Assembly (NCBI RefSeq): GCF_000017585.1
Contig: NC_009714.1
Coordinates: 558,001 to 622,000 of the forward strand
From: Campylobacter hominis ATCC BAA-381
Lineage (GTDB): Bacteria; Campylobacterota; Campylobacteria; Campylobacterales; Campylobacteraceae
Direction of reading: 5' to 3'
Length of the DNA stretch: 64,000 bases
Made by a program: the position numbers and the translations under genes. Positions 36,325-45,781 of the stretch are shown piece after piece. Below the pieces are notes generated by a model. The model worked only from the letters and a program-made list of their open reading frames with translations. It was not told the DNA's origin and made no database searches. Positions within the stretch are counted from its first letter, which is position 1, and each line of letters starts with the position of its first letter.

Positions 36325-36951
36325 TTATCTCATTTTTTCAATTTTTCTAAAATCAGGCATTATTTTTTTTATAAAGTCATAAAATTCTGGTTTATGGTGT
36401 GGAAAAATTAAATGTGTCATTTCATGCAAGACTACATATTCTATGAAATCAAGCGGTTTTTCTGCAAGTTTTGTTGAAAAATTCAGATAGCCTTTTTTAG
36501 TATTGCAACTTCCCCAACGTGTATTCATTTTGCGAAGTGTTACGCGATTGATTTTTTTATTTATGAATGGTTGAAATTTTTGTATAAAATTTAAAATTTT
36601 TTCGCGTAAAAACTCTTTTTTAAAATTTTCCAGGCTTGTTTTATCAAAGCATAAAATTTCATTTTCTGAAATTTTACAGCCGTCATGACCAAATTTCACA
36701 TCAAAAGTTTTTCCTAAAAAACGCGCTTTACCTGGTTCAAGTTTATTTTTTTGAAATTTTAAAAGTGCTTTTTCTATCCATTTTTCATTTATTTGCAATA
36801 TTTTTAAAATATCGTTTTTATCGTAAAATTTCGGTGCACTTATTATAATTTCTCCATTTTGTGAAATTCTGATATGAGCGTATTTTATTTTTTTAAAAAT
36901 TACGTAAACTTCATTGTTTTCAAAATTCAAACTAATTTTTTGCTTATCCAT
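36325..36951 (-). CDS. YgjP-type zinc metallopeptidase (DUF45)
   Basis: 208 residues from the inner ATG at 36951; an upstream start at 36996 would overlap the MATE gene by 70 bases, whereas this one overlaps by 25. The C-terminal domain has VTLRKMNTRWGSC near residue 140 and the zinc motif VLHEMTHLIFPHHKPEFY near 172-190, the WGSC plus HExxH pattern of the DUF45/YgjP family. Natural substrate is unknown; relatives sit beside type I restriction genes or stand alone, as here. Confidence 0.88.
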   Translation of the reverse strand: MDKQKISLNFENNEVYVIFKKIKYAHIRISQNGEIIISAPKFYDKNDILKILQINEKWIEKALLKFQKNKLEPGKARFLGKTFDVKFGHDGCKISENEILCFDKTSLENFKKEFLREKILNFIQKFQPFINKKINRVTLRKMNTRWGSCNTKKGYLNFSTKLAEKPLDFIEYVVLHEMTHLIFPHHKPEFYDFIKKIMPDFRKIEKMR

Positions 36952-38249
36952 CTTTTGCTTTTCCAGCGCCAAGTGTGAGCGATTCCTCTTAACCATTCAT
37001 CGGCGCAAAATCCTATCCAAACGCCCAAAATTCCAATCCCTAAATGAATTCCTAAAAAATATCCCAAAGGAATGGAAACTCCAATCATAAAAATCAATCC
37101 CATATAAAATGGAAATCTGGCATCCCCGCTTGCTCTAAGCGCATTTACGAAAATGATATTAAAGCTTCGTCCGATTTCAAGCACTATTGTTAGATAAAAT
37201 AGCGGCCTCATCGTATTTGAAAGCTCAGGCGTGAAATTTAAAATTTGCATTATTTTTTCTTTTGAAATAAATACTAAAAATATGAAAAGTGCGGTAATTG
37301 CAAGTGCAATTTTTAAAGTTTTGAATGTTTGATTATATGCTTTTTCACTTTCGCCGGCTCCTACTAAACGTCCTACGATGACTTCGTTTGCCATGCTTAT
37401 CGCGCTTGCTGCAAAAAATATAAAAGCTGAAATTTGAAAATAAATGGTTTGAGCCGTTAAACTTGATTTTCCCATACTTGCTACAAAGCCGAAAGCGATC
37501 ATATATTGAACTGTCCAAAGCAAATTTTCTCCGGCGCTCGGTAATCCTACTGATAAAATTTTACGTAAAATGTTTTTGTTGAAATTTAAAAAAAGAACTA
37601 AGTAAAAGCGAACGCGCACTATTTTTACGGCAATTATAAAAAATAAAATAATGCCGCAAATTCTACCGAAAATAGTAGAAAGCCCTATACCAAAAAGTCC
37701 TAGATACGGCATTCCAAACGGTTCAAAAAGTGCTACATAATTTCCTATTATTGTGATGATATTCATAAATATCGCTACAAACATAATGTGATTTGCATAT
37801 CCGTATACGCGAATTATCGCAGAAATTACAATAGCTATCGCATCAATTGTAAAAACTACACTTAAAACGCGCAGATATACGCTACTTTCATGTAAAAGTT
37901 CATTTGGAACTTGCAAAATTTTAAGTAACAAATCGGAAAAAATAAACACAAAAATTCCGCAAAAAAAGCCTAGAACCGCATTGAATGCAATGCTCATATG
38001 AATTGCTTTTAAAGCTAGGGATTTGTTTTTTGCGCCAATAGCTTGCGAAACGAGAACGGAACAGCCGACACCTAAAAAACTGAAAATTGTAATAAAAAGC
38101 ATAAAAATTTGATTTCCCGCGCCGAGAGCGCCTATTAAATGAACATTTACGCGTGAAATCATATATGTATTTATAACAACTGTCAAAAGTCTGAGTGACA
38201 TCTCGATATACATTGCTATTGAGAGTTTGAATAACGAAAGCTCTTTCAT
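36927..38249 (-). CDS. MATE family efflux transporter
   Basis: 440 residues with twelve predicted membrane helices and the MATE two-halves layout: an N-lobe with VNTYMISRVNVHLIGALGAG near residue 25, and a C-lobe beginning near residue 240 with GLPSAGENLLWTVQYMIAFGF. MATE pumps export drugs or metabolites using sodium or proton gradients; the substrate cannot be told. The gene precedes and overlaps the YgjP-type gene. No regulator is adjacent. Confidence 0.9.
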   Translation of the reverse strand: MKELSLFKLSIAMYIEMSLRLLTVVINTYMISRVNVHLIGALGAGNQIFMLFITIFSFLGVGCSVLVSQAIGAKNKSLALKAIHMSIAFNAVLGFFCGIFVFIFSDLLLKILQVPNELLHESSVYLRVLSVVFTIDAIAIVISAIIRVYGYANHIMFVAIFMNIITIIGNYVALFEPFGMPYLGLFGIGLSTIFGRICGIILFFIIAVKIVRVRFYLVLFLNFNKNILRKILSVGLPSAGENLLWTVQYMIAFGFVASMGKSSLTAQTIYFQISAFIFFAASAISMANEVIVGRLVGAGESEKAYNQTFKTLKIALAITALFIFLVFISKEKIMQILNFTPELSNTMRPLFYLTIVLEIGRSFNIIFVNALRASGDARFPFYMGLIFMIGVSIPLGYFLGIHLGIGILGVWIGFCADEWLRGIAHTWRWKSKRWISKKLV

Positions 38250-38395
38250 ATTTTCTTTATTTTCTTTAAAATAATGTTTGAATTTTTTGAATTATATCTA
38301 AAAATTTATTATTTAAAAATTTGATTTATATTTACCAAATTTTAAGCGGATTTTTTGTAAAATGCGAAGTTTATTTCAACAAAAGAGGATGAAAA

Positions 38396-38530
38396 ATGAA
38401 AAGAACTTATCAGCCGCATACTACGCCAAAAAAGCGCACTCATGGTTTTCGCGAGCGCATGAAAACTAAAAACGGCAGACGTGTAGTAAATGCTCGTAGA
38501 GCAAAAGGTAGAAAAAGATTGGCAGCTTAG
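38396..38530 (+). CDS. rpmH: 50S ribosomal protein L34
   Basis: 44 residues, [20 protein letters not shown] and onward to [11 protein letters not shown], the canonical L34. GAGGATG lies just upstream. It heads the conserved rpmH-rnpA-yidD-yidC-jag-mnmE block. Confidence 0.98.
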   Translation: MKRTYQPHTTPKKRTHGFRERMKTKNGRRVVNARRAKGRKRLAA

Positions 38531-38853
38531 GTGAATTCGGTCCTATAAGCGATAAAAAGGACTTCAACGAGATTTATAAACTTGCTAAAAAGTGGCATTG
38601 CGATGTTGCAGTTGTATATTTTTTAGAAAATACAAATAAAAGATTGGCTGTAATTACCGGTAAAAAAATAGGGAATGCAGTCGTAAGAAATCATTCACGA
38701 AGAGTTATAAAATCTATATTTTATAATCTTAGAAATGAAATTAGTTGTGGAGAATACATTTTTATAGTGAAATCTAAAATTTCACAAACAAACTTTTCAC
38801 AAATTGAAAAATCTTTAAAATGGGCTTTAAAACGCTTAGGAGCAATAAAATGA
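38518..38853 (+). CDS. rnpA: Ribonuclease P protein component, non-standard start
   Basis: The RnpA signature is clear: [15 protein letters not shown], then [18 protein letters not shown] (the RNR motif). In this frame the nearest upstream stop is TAG 38509-38511, and between it and the protein start there is no ATG, GTG or TTG; an in-frame TTG at 38644 would remove the first 40% of the protein. An ATT at 38518, inside the end of rpmH, is the best placed candidate and gives 111 residues, a normal RnpA length. The gene ends in an ATGA overlap with yidD. The start is inferred. Confidence 0.85.
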   Translation: MGSLGEFGPISDKKDFNEIYKLAKKWHCDVAVVYFLENTNKRLAVITGKKIGNAVVRNHSRRVIKSIFYNLRNEISCGEYIFIVKSKISQTNFSQIEKSLKWALKRLGAIK

Positions 38854-39182
38854 AAAATATTTTTATGGCTGTTATAGAATTTTATCAACGTTTTATTTCG
38901 CCTGTTTTACCGAATAGTTGCAGATATTATCCCAGTTGTTCCGAGTATTCGCTTCATGAATTTAAATTCAATAGTTTTTTTGGTGCATTTTTTGCCACTG
39001 TTTTACGTATTTTGCGTTGCAATCCGTTATTTAGAGGCGGTATTGATTATCCGCTTGTAAGGCTTAAAATTCAGCACCAGAAAGCAATTTTTAAAATTTG
39101 CCGAAGTGAAGTAAAATTTTGGTTTGTTCCGTGCAAAAGCGGCAAATTTTATGTTATAAAATCATTTAAAAAGGAAAAATAG
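38850..39182 (+). CDS. yidD: Membrane protein insertion efficiency factor YidD
   Basis: 110 residues from the ATG at 38850, which overlaps the rnpA stop (ATGA). The family core FYQRFISPVLPNSCRYYPSC and SEYSLHEF lies near residues 11-38, then RILRCNPLFRGGIDYP near residue 60. YidD helps YidC-dependent insertion. A basic 45-residue C-terminal extension is present. The stop TAG overlaps the GTG start of yidC by one base. Confidence 0.95.
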   Translation: MKNIFMAVIEFYQRFISPVLPNSCRYYPSCSEYSLHEFKFNSFFGAFFATVLRILRCNPLFRGGIDYPLVRLKIQHQKAIFKICRSEVKFWFVPCKSGKFYVIKSFKKEK

Positions 39183-40780
39183 TGGAACAACTTTCAGTTC
39201 AAAAACGAATTTTTATAGCCGTACTTTTAACTTTCGCATTTTTTATAGCTTATGATTATTTTTATCTTTCAAAATTTCAAGTACCTGAAAATAATGCTAC
39301 AGGTGCACTTATAGATAAACAGAGCCGAAATACTGAAGCGCTTGTAAATGAAGCACCAAATGCGAAAAATGATAAAGTAGCGCCTGCTAAAGCCGTAAAT
39401 AAAAGAAATGTAATAACACAAATTAAAGGCAAAATCGCAAATTTCAGCATAGATGACCTGGGACGTATAAATTCTTATGTTTTAAATGAAAGTAAATATA
39501 AAAACGATGATAAAATGCAAATAGATTTAGTTGATTTAAGTAAAAGTCCGCTTCCTCTTGAAATGCGTTTTAGCAATCCTGATTTAAATGAGCTTGCTTT
39601 TAAAACTCCTTACGTAGCAAGCGCATCAAATCTTGATATAACAAAAAATGAGCAAAATTTAGTTTTAACTCAAAATTTGGGTGATGTATTAGTTACTAAA
39701 AATATAACGTTTTATCCTAACGGAAGTTATAAAATTTCAGTTCAACTTAATAAAAATGCGGAATTTTTTATATCTCCGGGCTCTCGTCCAAGTATAGTCG
39801 TAGATGGTTATACGGTTCATGGAGTTTTGATAAGAAAAGACGATGAAAGTCTTAAAATGTTTGAAGACGGCGATGTGGATAGTAATGAAAATATTCAAAA
39901 TGCAAATATAGCCGCCGCTTCAGACAGATATTACACAACGTTTTTTTATGATTTTACAAATAAATTAAATCTCGTAATCAGTTCAGATAGTGACAAAGTA
40001 TCTCAAATTTTTGCCAAAGCGGACAAAACATTTGAGGCGGGCGGTTTTATAGGACCGAAGCATTATGATTTATTAACAGGAATCGATAAACGTCTTAGTG
40101 ACGTTATCGAATATGGTTGGTTTACCTTTATTTCCAAACCGATGTTCGGCTTTTTGAAATGGCTTCACAATTATACTGGAAATTGGGGTTGGGCTATCGT
40201 AATTATGACTTTAATCGTGCGTGCGATTTTATATCCTTTGAGTTATAAAGGTATGCTTTCTATGAATAAGATGAAAGATCTTGCGCCTAAGATGAAAGAG
40301 CTTCAAGCACGCTATAAAGGTGATCCTAAAAAACTGCAAACTTCGATGATGGAACTGTATAAAAAGAATAATGTAAATCCGATGGGCGGATGTTTACCGA
40401 TTTTGCTTCAAGTTCCTATATTCTTTGCAATTTATCGTGTTTTATTAAATGCAATTGAATTGAAAGGCGCTGAATGGGCATTTTGGATACACGATTTATC
40501 TGTAAAAGATCCTTATTTTATATTGCCTATAACAATGGGTATTCTTATGTTTTTACAACAAAAAATAACGCCTACAAATTTTACAGATCCTATGCAAGAA
40601 AAAATTATGAAATTTTTACCTTTGATTTTTACGTTTTTCTTTATGGCGTTTCCTGCAGGACTTACGCTATATTGGACGGTAAACAATCTGGCATCAATCA
40701 TACAACAATATACAATAAACAAAATGTTTGCTAAACACAAAGCGGCAATTAAGGAAGAAAAAAATGAAAGTAGAAGCTGA
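39182..40780 (+). CDS. yidC: Membrane protein insertase YidC
   Basis: 532 residues from a GTG. TM1 at about 10-28, then a large periplasmic domain (about 30-320) and the conserved five-helix insertase core (NWGWAIVIMTLIVRAILYPL near residue 338, GGCLPILLQVPIFFAIYRVL near 402, and PAGLTLYWTVNN near 492). The hydrophilic-groove arginine is in IVRAILYPL. It inserts membrane proteins alone or with SecYEG. It overlaps the jag gene by 17 bases. Confidence 0.97.
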   Translation: MEQLSVQKRIFIAVLLTFAFFIAYDYFYLSKFQVPENNATGALIDKQSRNTEALVNEAPNAKNDKVAPAKAVNKRNVITQIKGKIANFSIDDLGRINSYVLNESKYKNDDKMQIDLVDLSKSPLPLEMRFSNPDLNELAFKTPYVASASNLDITKNEQNLVLTQNLGDVLVTKNITFYPNGSYKISVQLNKNAEFFISPGSRPSIVVDGYTVHGVLIRKDDESLKMFEDGDVDSNENIQNANIAAASDRYYTTFFYDFTNKLNLVISSDSDKVSQIFAKADKTFEAGGFIGPKHYDLLTGIDKRLSDVIEYGWFTFISKPMFGFLKWLHNYTGNWGWAIVIMTLIVRAILYPLSYKGMLSMNKMKDLAPKMKELQARYKGDPKKLQTSMMELYKKNNVNPMGGCLPILLQVPIFFAIYRVLLNAIELKGAEWAFWIHDLSVKDPYFILPITMGILMFLQQKITPTNFTDPMQEKIMKFLPLIFTFFFMAFPAGLTLYWTVNNLASIIQQYTINKMFAKHKAAIKEEKNESRS

Positions 40781-41495
40781 AAATTTAGAAAATGCTTATA
40801 AAAAGGCGGCTGAAAAGCTGAATTGTTCCGTAACAGAGCTTGACATAAAAGTTATTCAATATCCGAATAAAGGTGTTTTGGGATTATTTAAAAAAAATGC
40901 GGTTATAGATGTAAAAGTTGAAGATAAAGTGCGGGAAGTAGCTAAAATTTCAACCGAAAAAAAACATAAAAATGAGCATAAAATTCCTGCGGAACATAAA
41001 AAAAATCATTTCAAAAAAGAAAGACAGGAAATTACCGATGAATTACTGGCTGAAGTAAAAGATGGCGCAATAAAGCTTTTCAGCAATGAGCTTTTTGAAA
41101 TAAACGTGATTGAAGTAAGCAAATATGACGATAATACAATTTATCTTAAAATAGACGGCAACGACGCCGCACTTTTAATCGGAAAAGAAGCTCATAGATA
41201 CAAAGCGCTTGCTTATATACTTCAAAATTGGATTAATTCAAAATACTCATTGAATCTTTTTCTTGAAATTTCGGAATTTTGCAAAAATCAACTTATAAAT
41301 CTTACGAAATATCTTGACGATTTGGCCGAAAAAATAAAAACGGACGGTAAAGGCATTACAAAACCGCTTGAAGGTGTATTTTTGAAGTTCGCGCTTAAAA
41401 AATTGCGTGATGAATTTCCTGAAAAATATGTATCTGTCAAACTTGGAAGAAATGGAAAATTTATAGTAGTAAACGATAAAAATAAAAATGAGTGA
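40764..41495 (+). CDS. jag: Jag/KhpB RNA-binding protein
   Basis: 243 residues from the ATG at 40764, which has AAGGAAG upstream; an upstream in-frame ATG at 40728 lacks one. The N-terminal Jag domain ([32 protein letters not shown]) is followed by a Lys/His-rich linker, a KH-like domain near 125-170 with [18 protein letters not shown], and an R3H-like C-terminus in which the usual motif arginines are not clear. KhpB relatives bind RNA and are usually next to yidC. It overlaps mnmE by 8 bases. Confidence 0.9.
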
Positions 41496-42888
41496 AACTA
41501 TTGTAGCCGTCGCAACCGCTCATGGAATTGGCGGAATAAGTATCGTCAGGCTCAGTGGAGAAAATGCACTGAGCCTTAGTGATATTTTAATAAATAAAAA
41601 CCGCAAAAAAAATAAAACTCAAAATTCCGTTTCCAGCTCTCAAAACAGGATACAAAATTTTAAAAAAATCAATTTAAAACCGCGTTATGCCACACTTTGC
41701 GAGCTATATGACAATGATGGAAATTTTATGGACGAGAGTGTTGTTATATATTACAAATCCCCAAATAGCTTTACCGGCGAAGATATAGTGGAATTTCAAA
41801 TTCATGGCGGATTTACGCTTGAAAATCTGATAATGGACGAACTGATAACAAACGGCGCAAGAATTGCAATGCCTGGAGAATTTAGCAAAAGAGCGTTTTT
41901 AAATGACAAAATGGATCTAAGCAAAGCTGAAGCTATACAAAGTATTATTTTATCGCGTTCAAAAAGCGCCGCTAAAATTTTAGCCAGAAATTTGCACGGT
42001 GAACTTAAAAATTTTGTAATTGATTTGCGTAAAGAAATAGTTAAAACTATGGCATTTGTTGAAACTTGCATTGACTATGCCGACGACGATTTGCCAAATG
42101 ACATTTTGGATAAAATACAAAATTTATTAAGTGAAAATATAACAAAAATCGATGAAATTACTCAAATAAGTGCGTCAAGACGCGGATTGTTAGAAGGCTT
42201 TAAAGTAGCCATTATAGGCAAACCGAATGTCGGAAAAAGTTCTATTTTAAATTCACTTTTAAAATTTTCTCGTGCTATTGTAAGTGATGAAGCCGGAACT
42301 ACTCGCGATAGAATAGAAGAAAATTTGCAAATCGGTTCACATTTAATTCGCATAATTGATACGGCAGGCATTAGAAAAAGTGAAAACAGTGTCGAAAATA
42401 TCGGTATTTCATATTCCATAAAAGCCGCAAACGAAGCTGATATAATTTTAGCTGTTTTTGATGCTTCGCGAGAATTTGATAAAGAAGACGAGAAAATTTT
42501 TGAAATTTTACAAAATCAAAAAGATAAAAAGATTATTAAAATTTTAAATAAAATTGATCTTGCTTTAAAATTTAAAGCTGGAAATTCAGATAATTTTTTG
42601 AAAATTTCAGCTAAAAACGATACAAAAATTATCACAAAAGTTTTAAATGATTATTTAAATTCTCAAAATTTTGACGGTATAATGCTTAGTTCAAATCGTC
42701 AAATAATGGCATTTTCAAATGCCGGAAAAGCTTTAAAAAGAGCGCAAAATTTATTAAATGAAAATTCTCTTGAACTTTTTGCATTTGAGCTGAACATCGC
42801 TATAAAAGAAATTGCAAGCATTTACAAGCCTTTTGAGCGGGACGAAATACTTGAGTCTATGTTTAGCAACTTTTGTCTTGGTAAATAA
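41488..42888 (+). CDS. mnmE: tRNA modification GTPase MnmE
   Basis: 466 residues. MnmE with MnmG makes the 5-carboxymethylaminomethyl modification of wobble uridine. The N-terminal folate-binding domain has [12 protein letters not shown] and [20 protein letters not shown]; the G domain has GKPNVGKSS near residue 235, [14 protein letters not shown] and NKID; and the C-terminus ends in FCLGK with the conserved Cys. An inserted Asn/Lys/Ser-rich loop near residues 38-60 is unusual. The gene ends the rpmH block. Confidence 0.96.
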
Positions 42889-42939
42889 GAAATTAAACAT
42901 AAAAGTAGTAAAATAATAAATTTAAATAAGGATTAAGTT

Positions 42940-43815
42940 TTGCGAGAGAAAATTGAATATTTTATAGTTTTATCCGTAATTAAAATTTCAAAATTTTTAC
43001 CGAAATTTGCGGTTTTTGCATTATTAAAATTTTTTGCGATAATATTATTTTGGGTTTTAAAATCTCGCAGAAAACTCGCCATAAACAATATTTTAGCAGC
43101 TTATAAAGATTTTGATTTTAAAAAAGCGAAAAGTTTGGCAAAAGCAAATTTTATCAGTATTTCACAAACCGTAGCAGAGGTTTTGCTTCTTATAAATGAT
43201 CGTATAAAATTGGACGATGTTATGCAAAACGGCGAATCAGCCGTAAAAAAAGTAAAAGAGCTTACTAAAAATAACAAAAACGGAATTATTTTTGTGACGG
43301 CTCATTTCGGAAACTGGGAATTTTTGGCGCATTATTTTGCGACTAAAGGCTTTCCTGTATCGGTTGTAGGAAGATACGGAAACAATTCTTTGATTGAAGA
43401 TAATATCACATTTCCGTTTCGTCATAAGTTCGGCAATGATTTGATCTATAAAGATGACGCTATGAGAAATATGATAAAATTGCTTAAAAACCACGGCAAT
43501 TTAGGTATTTTAACCGATCAAAAAACAGGAAATTTTAAAGCCGAATTTTTTGGACGGAAATGTTATACTACAAAATCCGTCGCAACATTGTTTTTGAAAT
43601 TTAATCCAGTGATAATTCCAATTTTTGCGAAACGTATAGATAAAACGAAATTTGAAATTATTGTGGAAAAATTTCCTGAAATTCCTTCAAATTTATCTAA
43701 AAATGAAGCCGAATTATTTATTACTCAAACTTGCAACGATATTTTTGAAAATATAGTCAGAAGTGCGCCGGAGCAATGGTTTTGGATGCATAATCGCTGG
43801 AGAATGGATGCATGA
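42940..43815 (+). CDS. Lipid A acyltransferase, LpxL/HtrB type
   Basis: 291 residues from a TTG. It should add a secondary acyl chain to lipid A at the inner membrane. The LpxL family catalytic motif HFGNWE lies near residue 122; further blocks are SRRKLAINNI near 46 and TDQKTGNFKAEFFGR near 188, then EQWFWMHNRWR at the end. A membrane anchor sits near 15-38. It is the first gene of the LOS cluster and overlaps the ELM1-like gene by 4 bases. Which acyl chain it adds cannot be told. Confidence 0.88.
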   Translation: MREKIEYFIVLSVIKISKFLPKFAVFALLKFFAIILFWVLKSRRKLAINNILAAYKDFDFKKAKSLAKANFISISQTVAEVLLLINDRIKLDDVMQNGESAVKKVKELTKNNKNGIIFVTAHFGNWEFLAHYFATKGFPVSVVGRYGNNSLIEDNITFPFRHKFGNDLIYKDDAMRNMIKLLKNHGNLGILTDQKTGNFKAEFFGRKCYTTKSVATLFLKFNPVIIPIFAKRIDKTKFEIIVEKFPEIPSNLSKNEAELFITQTCNDIFENIVRSAPEQWFWMHNRWRMDA

Positions 43816-44708
43816 AAGCTCTGATTTTAACGGATTTGAGAAAAGGTCATGAAAATCAAAGCGTTGCATTTTGTGAAATTATGGGTTTTAAATATGAACT
43901 TTGCAATGTTTCTTACTCAAATAAATTTTTTAAATTGCTAAGCTATGTATTAGATTTTTTTGGAATTTTAATAAAAATTTTTAATATTCAAAATAAGGAT
44001 TTTCAGAATTTTGATCTTTTTGTAGGCGCAGGAAGCCAAACTTATTACGCTTTAAAGTTTTTATCCAAAAAATATAATAAAAAAAATATCGCTTTAATGT
44101 ATCCCAAAGGCTATAAAAAAGACTTTTCGTTTATCATAGCAACCTCACACGACAATCCGAAAAAAGCTGAAAATATAAAAATTTTGCCTGTAAATTTAAA
44201 TTTTTTGAAACCTCAAAATTTTTATAAACCGTCAAAAAAAGCGATCGGTTTTATAATCGGTGGAAATAATAAAAATTTTATCATGAATGATGAAATTTTA
44301 GAAAAAATTGATGAAATTCGTGATTTTTTTAAAGATTATGAGTTTTTAATTACAACTTCGCCTCGTACTCCAAAAAAAATAGAGAGTGCATTGATGCAAA
44401 AAAAATTTGATTTTAGCGTGATTTACAGCAAAAATCCTATAAATCCGATTTCCGATTTTCTATCCGGTTGCGAATTTGTTTTTATTACAATCGACAGCGT
44501 TTCGATGATTAGCGAAGCTGTTTGCAATTTTAGTGCAAATATCGCTATTTTACCACTTTCTAGGCGAAACGAAAAAGAAAATAAATTTGACAGATTTATA
44601 AAAAATTTGCAAAAAGGCGGATATTTGCAAATTTACTCATCGCCAAAAAATTTACAAAAAACAGCAAAAATTAATTTAAAAAATTTAATGAAAGATATAA
44701 AATTATGA
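43812..44708 (+). CDS. ELM1 (mitochondrial-fission-like, DUF1022) family protein
   Basis: 298 residues. The start LILTDLRKGHENQSVAF, the block FVGAGSQTYYALKFLSKKYN near residue 75 and FIIGGNNKNF near 148 match the ELM1/DUF1022 family, which has a GT-B-like fold. The block CEFVFITIDSVSMISEAVCN near 220 matches a nucleotide-sugar-binding region. In bacteria such genes lie in lipopolysaccharide loci and probably encode glycosyltransferases. It overlaps both neighbours by 4 bases. Confidence 0.8.
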   Translation: MKALILTDLRKGHENQSVAFCEIMGFKYELCNVSYSNKFFKLLSYVLDFFGILIKIFNIQNKDFQNFDLFVGAGSQTYYALKFLSKKYNKKNIALMYPKGYKKDFSFIIATSHDNPKKAENIKILPVNLNFLKPQNFYKPSKKAIGFIIGGNNKNFIMNDEILEKIDEIRDFFKDYEFLITTSPRTPKKIESALMQKKFDFSVIYSKNPINPISDFLSGCEFVFITIDSVSMISEAVCNFSANIAILPLSRRNEKENKFDRFIKNLQKGGYLQIYSSPKNLQKTAKINLKNLMKDIKL

Positions 44709-45781
44709 GAGTTGTGCAAATTTTACCGGAGCTCAATGAAGGTGGCGTTGAGCGTGGCGTAGTCGAGCTTAACCGTGAATTTGTGAAAAATGGAATTGAA
44801 AATTTTGTGATTACAAAAGGCGGAAAATTAGCCGGTATTATAGAAAAAGACGGTGGCAAGTTAATTTTACATGATGTTTGCTCGAAAAATATTTTTACAG
44901 CTCCTGTAAGGATTTTAAAACTTCGCAAAATTTTAAAAGAGATAAAGCCGGATATTGTGCATATAAGATCGCGCGTGCCTGCTTGGATGGTGCATTTTGC
45001 AAAACCAAAATGTAAGATAATAAGTACGGTTCATGGAGCTAATTCAGTAAATTTTTATAGTAAAATAATGGTAAAAGCAGATAGAATCATTGTACCTAGT
45101 AATTTTATAAAAGAGTATATTATTAAAAATTTTAATGCTGATGAGAGTAGGATTTCAGTTATCTTTAGAGGTGTAAATTTAGAAAATTTTGATGCTACAA
45201 AATTTGAGAGCAAAGAGAAATTAAGAAATGAATTTGGTTTAAAAAAAGATGATTTTATTATAAGTTGCGTTGGTAGAATTTCAAATTTAAAAAACATTGA
45301 AACAATTATAAAGGCCATAAAAATCCTAGAAAATGAAAATATTAAACTTCTAGTAGTAGGTGGAGTTCACCCAAAAAGAAAAAAATATTTTGAGTTCTTA
45401 AAAAAACTCATTTGTAAATTAGATCTCAAAAAGAGTATTATTTTTTTAGGAAGCATTAGTGAAATTGCAAAAATTTATGCTCTTAGTGATGTTGTAGTTA
45501 GTGCATCTATAAAGCCTGAAAGCTTTGGAAGAAGCGTAGCTGAGGCAATAGCTCTAAACAGACCAGTTGTGGCAAGTAATCATGGGGGCGTAAAAGACAT
45601 AATTATTGAAGATGTAAACGGATATTTTTTTGCTCCACTTGATGAAAAAGAACTCGCACAAAAAATTTTAATGGCAAAAGATCTTAAATTTGATGGCTAT
45701 TCTTATATAAAGAGTAAGTTCTCACTAGAAAAAATGTGCAACGAAAATTTAAAAATTTATAAGGAGGTTTTAAATGCATGA
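44705..45781 (+). CDS. Glycosyltransferase family 4
   Basis: 358 residues with a GT-B fold: the N-terminal LPELNEGGVERGVVELNREF and the C-terminal SASIKPESFGRSVAEAIALN with the conserved E-x7-E. It resembles WaaG-like LOS core enzymes. It overlaps its neighbours by 4 and 8 bases. The base style appears to change inside this gene near 45050, from the GC-moderate style of the preceding genes to a more AT-rich style with more AGA and CTA codons, which could mark a recombination border of a variable LOS block. That border is a visual impression. Confidence 0.88.
   Translation: MRVVQILPELNEGGVERGVVELNREFVKNGIENFVITKGGKLAGIIEKDGGKLILHDVCSKNIFTAPVRILKLRKILKEIKPDIVHIRSRVPAWMVHFAKPKCKIISTVHGANSVNFYSKIMVKADRIIVPSNFIKEYIIKNFNADESRISVIFRGVNLENFDATKFESKEKLRNEFGLKKDDFIISCVGRISNLKNIETIIKAIKILENENIKLLVVGGVHPKRKKYFEFLKKLICKLDLKKSIIFLGSISEIAKIYALSDVVVSASIKPESFGRSVAEAIALNRPVVASNHGGVKDIIIEDVNGYFFAPLDEKELAQKILMAKDLKFDGYSYIKSKFSLEKMCNENLKIYKEVLNA

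Noticed and set aside
36952-36996. upstream start for the YgjP-type gene
   Set aside because: It gives a 70-base overlap with the MATE gene and an N-terminus unlike the family; the inner ATG is preferred.
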